A stretch of 26,031 nt of DNA from JBCCYM01 sp039190005 (GTDB lineage: Bacteria; Pseudomonadota; Gammaproteobacteria; UBA12402), in assembly GCA_039190005.1 (NCBI GenBank), contig JBCCYM010000018.1, positions 1 to 26,031 on the forward strand, given 5' to 3'. This document shows positions 22,815 through 26,031 of this stretch, piece after piece. Position 1 is the stretch's first letter. The number at the start of each line of letters is the position of its first letter. The translations under genes and the position numbers were made by a program. The notes under the pieces were generated by a model. The model worked only from the letters and a program-made list of their open reading frames with translations. It did not search any database and was not told where the DNA came from.

Positions 22815-23780
22815 TTACGGCATAATTGTATATTCTCGCGGCAAATTATCAGGTTGATAATTAAGTTCAGTGTTATCAAGACGATCAAGCACACTCTGAT
22901 GCAGGCAAGAACCTTCAGGAATAAAGCGATTGAGCGGCGACCACAATTTCCATAAACCGGTACGCGAATTGTGCATAACACCACAAGGATCAGCATTAAG
23001 ATGGGATTGCCAATCTGGTTTCAGTCGCAAACCTGCTCGTGTCGCTTTATTTAGCATCCATTCCAGGGTAATGTCGGATAACTGTCGTTGCACATAGCCT
23101 CCACCAATATCTGAATGCACCCCCGGAAACCAAACTTGTTCTACAGTTTGATCAGCGCTTTGTTTTTTATCCCATAAAGCAACATCGAATTTTTTCCGTT
23201 TCTCATCAATAGAAAGGGCATGATAGGCATATTGTGTTTCTGGATTTAATTTGGCATCAAAAAAATGTTTTCCCAAAAAATACCCCAGCGATTTAACGGT
23301 ATCCCACACACCAATGAAATAAGGGGTACATGGTCGACAAAATGTTTGTTTGAAACCGGCCGCGATGTCATTATTATCATGTGTGAGATAAATTCTGGTC
23401 ACGTAAGGTAAAAGATTATAAGCGCCCGCTTCGAGCAAACCACATTTATAAAGCATTCCCGCAAATGCTCTAGCCGTATAGGCGCCGCGACTAAAGCCGA
23501 AAAGAAACACTTTATCGCCCGCTTGATAAGCATGCATCAGCAATTTGTAAAGATCCATAAGTCGCATCACTAATCCGTATCCAAATAATTTGCCTAGTGA
23601 TGCTCCCAGACTTCTTTGCCGCGGACGACCGAGGAAATTCATGGTCCCAACACCAGGATCATAGTAAACAATTTGTTTATCATCCCGGATGATATATTCA
23701 ACGGCGTGGATCACATTCGTGTTGACAGAACTATAATCTTTACCAGTACCGTCACAACATATCACGATGGTTTTGGACAT
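22815..23780 (-). CDS. DUF2235 alpha/beta-hydrolase (Tle1-like)
   Basis: A 321-residue protein of the DUF2235 family: ICCDGTGKDYSSVNTNV near the N-terminus, the nucleophile elbow GFSRGAYTARAFAGML (GxSxG), GVWDTVKSLG with the probable catalytic Asp, and VWFPGVHSDIGGGY with the catalytic His. The family includes the Tle1 phospholipases delivered by type VI secretion, but many members are stand-alone and uncharacterised. ATG 23780 is preferred because AAGGAG lies just upstream; a reading from 23867 would add 29 residues without such a site. No signal peptide, immunity-protein gene, VgrG or other T6SS gene is adjacent, so an effector role is not supported by context. Confidence 0.85.
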   Translation of the reverse strand: MSKTIVICCDGTGKDYSSVNTNVIHAVEYIIRDDKQIVYYDPGVGTMNFLGRPRQRSLGASLGKLFGYGLVMRLMDLYKLLMHAYQAGDKVFLFGFSRGAYTARAFAGMLYKCGLLEAGAYNLLPYVTRIYLTHDNNDIAAGFKQTFCRPCTPYFIGVWDTVKSLGYFLGKHFFDAKLNPETQYAYHALSIDEKRKKFDVALWDKKQSADQTVEQVWFPGVHSDIGGGYVQRQLSDITLEWMLNKATRAGLRLKPDWQSHLNADPCGVMHNSRTGLWKLWSPLNRFIPEGSCLHQSVLDRLDNTELNYQPDNLPREYTIMP

Positions 23781-23908
23781 AGTTATTTTCTCCTTCACTA
23801 AATAAATGCCAAACGTTATTTTGTAGTTTAACCTAAAAATTTTATTGTTCGCAAGATTTGATAACAATTAATCATTTTTAGGAAAGGGCTACAAACCTAA
23901 TGAATCGC

Positions 23909-24691
23909 CTAATGTTGAATATGACTCGCGTAAGACAGTAGCACACTGACCAAAATAGTAATCACTAAACCAAGGAGCATAATTAAAAATCCTTTGCTAT
24001 CACGGCAGTTTTTTACAAATGGCGTATGCCTTAACCCATACGTCGTTGCCAAATACAAAAACACACCGGCAGCACCGCTTATAATAATGCCTTTAAAAAT
24101 CAATGCCGACTCTCCAGTAATGTATCGATGCACAGCGGCACCCAATACGATGCCTATGGGTGTGGCAAAGGCAAAACATAAAAAACAGATATAGGCTTGT
24201 ATACGAGTCATTTTGCTTCTGACCATTGTCAGCGCTAAAGCAAATGAGGCGGAGCCTTTATGGGCGATAATTGCTAGAAATACCATCACCGCCGCCAAGG
24301 TATCACTCACGCCTAACGCGGTACCCAGTAAAAAAGAACAAATACCTATCATCGTGGTCATCACAATCGGAATAATGGCTGAATTGGGTTCCTGCTCTTG
24401 TCTAATATGATCGAGGCGGTGCTCAAGCGCTAATAGGGCAATGAAAACACCAATGGCAATATACGTTGCTACAGGATATACATGATGTTGCAAAATCTTT
24501 TGCCATAATGAAAAAGCGCTTGGCAGCATCACCGTTAACGATAGCGCTAAAAATATGCCAGATGTAAATGCTTTGCCAGCGGGGAACGCGTGCTCGCTTA
24601 TCGCTCGATTATACTTTACTAAAGGATAATACCCACCTATAAGACTAGCTGCCAATATTGACAAGAAAGAGAACCATTGAAAAGCAGTCAT
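23909..24691 (-). CDS. ZIP-family metal (probably zinc) importer
   Basis: A 260-residue integral membrane protein with seven to eight predicted helices in the ZIP arrangement. The central pair of metal-binding helices is recognisable as MTTMIGICSFLLGTALGVSDTLAA and VFLAIIAHKGSASFALALTMVRS. The second carries the His of the usual HE/HK site; the first, which normally has HSxxEG, has no histidine, so the site is divergent. The cytoplasmic loop contains EHRLDHIRQEQ, a modest metal-binding stretch. A near-perfect Zur-type box lies 56 bases upstream of ATG 24691, which favours zinc import induced by zinc starvation. A good ribosome-binding site (AGGAG) precedes the start. Confidence 0.8.
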   Translation of the reverse strand: MTAFQWFSFLSILAASLIGGYYPLVKYNRAISEHAFPAGKAFTSGIFLALSLTVMLPSAFSLWQKILQHHVYPVATYIAIGVFIALLALEHRLDHIRQEQEPNSAIIPIVMTTMIGICSFLLGTALGVSDTLAAVMVFLAIIAHKGSASFALALTMVRSKMTRIQAYICFLCFAFATPIGIVLGAAVHRYITGESALIFKGIIISGAAGVFLYLATTYGLRHTPFVKNCRDSKGFLIMLLGLVITILVSVLLSYASHIQH

Positions 24692-24746
24692 TATATTATT
24701 TTCTCCTGTTTAAAATTATTATGTGATTATATTTAATCATATTATG

Positions 24747-24761
24747 TGTTATGTTATAACA
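24747..24761. promoter_or_regulatory. Zur-box-like operator of the ZIP gene
   Basis: TGTTATGTTATAACA matches 14 of the 15 positions of the gammaproteobacterial Zur core TGTTATANTATAACA. It lies 56 bases upstream of the ZIP start. A second dyad, TGATTA-TATT-TAATCA, lies a few bases nearer the gene (24723-24738) and may be part of the promoter. Confidence 0.6.
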
Positions 24762-24824
24762 TGTCAATATTAATGGTTAAGATGATTATAACTATAATAT
24801 ACGATTAATTGATTAGTTTTTGGG

Positions 24825-25838
24825 TTATAGCACTTTGATAACCGCCGAGCCATCAAAACGTCCAGCACGCAAATCATCTAAGGCCTGGTTTGTTTGTTGT
24901 AGCGGGTATATTGTCACGTTTGTATTAATGGGTACTTTTGGCGCCAGAGCTAAAAATTCCTCGCCATCCTGACGTGTTAAATTAGCGACGGAGACAATCT
25001 GCCGTTCTCCCCAAAGATAACGATAAGGAAAACTGGGAATATCCGACATGTGGATACCAGCACAGACAACGGTACCACCTTTTTTGACATGTTGCAGTGC
25101 CTGAGGCAATAACGCGCCGTCTGGCGCGAAAATAATGGCCGCATCGAGCAGGCGTGGCGGTGACTGATCCGAACCACCTACCCAAACGGCTCCCAGTGAT
25201 CGCGCAAAGCTTTGTGTGTGATGATCATTGGGACGAGTAAACGCGTAAACAGAACGTTTAAGATAAACAGCGAGTTGCGTGAGGATATGTGCGGCTGAAC
25301 CAAAGCCGTAAAAGCCGATATGTTTGCCTGCGCCTGTTTTTTTAAAAGCGCGATAGCCAATAAGGCCGGCGCAGAGCAATGGCGCGGCTTGAGTGGGCGA
25401 ATAGGCAGTCGGAATAGGAAAACAATAACGGGCATCGGCAACACAGTACTCCGCGAATCCGCCATAAATTTGATAACCAGTATAAACAGCATGGTCACAT
25501 AAATTTTCTCTATTCTGTCGGCAGGCTTCACAATGACCGCATGATCCGCCTAACCAAGGCACACCGACATGATCACCTAAACGAATAGCCGCGCTCACAG
25601 CCTGTCCCTTTTTAACAACCTCTCCCACAATTTGATGTCCGGGAATCATTGGCACCTGGGGGTCGGCGAGCTCACCGTCAACAACATGTAAATCGGTGCG
25701 GCATATACCGCAGGTGAGGACTTTTAGTCTAAGCTGATGATCCGTAGGTTCAGGAATCGGAAGCGATTGCAGCGTCAGTGGCTTACCAATGGTTTCCAAT
25801 ACCATGGCCCGCATGGTGGTGGTTTTATCGTCATGCAT
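24825..25838 (-). CDS. Zinc-dependent medium-chain alcohol dehydrogenase
   Basis: A 337-residue MDR-superfamily oxidoreductase converting alcohols and aldehydes with NAD(P). The catalytic zinc ligands are Cys in TCGICRTDLHV, His in MIPGHQIVGEV, and Cys in PLLCAGLIGYRA. The structural zinc lobe has four cysteines in GGSCGHCEACRQNRENLCDHA. The Rossmann site is HIGFYGFGSAAHIL, and the C-terminus ends GRFDGSAVIKVL. ATG 25838 follows AAGGAAT. A longer reading from 25892 would run through the tRNA fragment and is rejected. The gene begins about 16 bases downstream of the tRNA 3' end, so it now lies right next to the integrated element. Confidence 0.9.
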   Translation of the reverse strand: MHDDKTTTMRAMVLETIGKPLTLQSLPIPEPTDHQLRLKVLTCGICRTDLHVVDGELADPQVPMIPGHQIVGEVVKKGQAVSAAIRLGDHVGVPWLGGSCGHCEACRQNRENLCDHAVYTGYQIYGGFAEYCVADARYCFPIPTAYSPTQAAPLLCAGLIGYRAFKKTGAGKHIGFYGFGSAAHILTQLAVYLKRSVYAFTRPNDHHTQSFARSLGAVWVGGSDQSPPRLLDAAIIFAPDGALLPQALQHVKKGGTVVCAGIHMSDIPSFPYRYLWGERQIVSVANLTRQDGEEFLALAPKVPINTNVTIYPLQQTNQALDDLRAGRFDGSAVIKVL

Positions 25839-25853
25839 GGTATTCCTTGTATA

Positions 25854-25900
25854 TGGTGGATATGGGTGGACTTGAACCACCGACCTGTGCATTATGAATG
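25854..25900 (-). tRNA. 3' half of a CAT-anticodon tRNA (Met or Ile2), attachment-site fragment
   Basis: On the minus strand the anticodon loop TTCATAA (anticodon CAT, 25896-25894) is followed by the 3' anticodon stem TGCAC, a 5-base variable loop, a perfect T stem-loop (GGTGG-TTCAAGT-CCACC), the acceptor strand CATATCC, discriminator A and encoded CCA. The 5' half (acceptor GGATATG, D arm, 5' anticodon stem) is missing: upstream of the anticodon the sequence is the 130-bp repeat, and the stem partner cannot form. This is what remains of a tRNA gene at the far end of an element integrated at the anticodon loop. Confidence 0.85.
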
Positions 25901-26025
25901 TAGAGAATATTGAAAAGGCGATATTCCCCTATGAACACTTATGAACTTTTATAAACAAAAAATACTTTTATTATCAATGGTATATAAAAAATTTAATTTT
26001 TTTCGTGGTGATACAGGTTCACCAA
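25896..26025. repeat. 130-bp repeat, copy 2 (inverted relative to 5819-5948), element end at the tRNA half
   Basis: The reverse complement of this segment matches 5819-5948 at 129 of 130 bases. It starts inside the tRNA anticodon (GAATG, 25896-25900) and ends ACCAA at 26025; beyond that the six remaining bases differ from copy 1. The one-turn pair of GTTCATA words is present on the minus strand. The element that owns this end extends right, beyond the window. Confidence 0.9.
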
Positions 26026-26031
26026 TGTTCA

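Noticed and set aside
25178..25531. 117-codon minus-strand frame within the alcohol dehydrogenase gene
   Set aside because: It is a shifted frame of a gene with intact zinc and NAD motifs, with no start signal or recognisable protein features.
24825..25892. Longer alcohol dehydrogenase start at 25892
   Set aside because: The extra 18 residues are translated from the tRNA fragment; ATG 25838 has a proper ribosome-binding site and gives the family length.
25896..26025. The 130-bp repeat supplying a replacement 5' half of the tRNA
   Set aside because: No D-arm or acceptor complement to CATATCC is present, and the 5' anticodon stem would mismatch at two of five pairs.

Overview
The window looks like the chromosome of a low-GC gammaproteobacterium with a moderately decayed genome. 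The ygfB-pepP-ubiH order is a gammaproteobacterial hallmark. The many interrupted genes, insertion-sequence scraps and AT-rich spacers would suit a host-associated lineage such as the Legionellales, but that placement is inference from gene content; no rRNA is present to settle it.

Left accessory region (1 to about 5948). An AT-rich three-gene operon on the minus strand (D-2-hydroxyacid dehydrogenase, a TIM-barrel protein distantly like peptidase U32, and a YhhQ/VUT-family transporter) lies next to an insertion-sequence graveyard. An ISNCY/IS1202-type transposase tail and an IS1380-type transposase tail abut at about 3352. Then comes a trio of tyrosine-recombinase genes read leftward: a catalytic-domain-less small protein, a recombinase split by a -1 frameshift at an A7 run, and a truncated third member. 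Long perfect inverted repeats lie just downstream of the trio.

Central backbone (5949 to 25895). The 20-kb segment is bounded by two inverted copies of a 130-bp sequence that differ at one base. Each copy cuts off a host feature exactly at its inner edge: a ygfF-like dehydrogenase gene on the left, and the 3' half of a CAT-anticodon tRNA on the right. Inside are a DUF1801 gene, a small secreted protein, a TetR regulator behind a dead NTF2-like gene, a CDF transporter-glnA-xthA run, a lipoprotein with a predicted seven-bladed propeller, a MAPEG protein, a tiny secreted poly-glutamine repeat protein, the ygfB-pepP-ubiH operon, a ribbon-helix-helix antitoxin with a wrecked toxin, an ATP-grasp gene whose natural start is cut off by a stop codon, an O-methyltransferase divergent from a MarR-like regulator, a DUF2235 hydrolase, a ZIP metal transporter behind a Zur-like box, and a zinc alcohol dehydrogenase.

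The most notable signals are the paired 130-bp element ends with one-turn GTTCATA direct repeats and a tRNA half-site, the recombinase trio with its A7 frameshift and dyad repeats, and the ATP-grasp/O-methyltransferase/regulator group. No complete defence, secretion or CRISPR system is visible.
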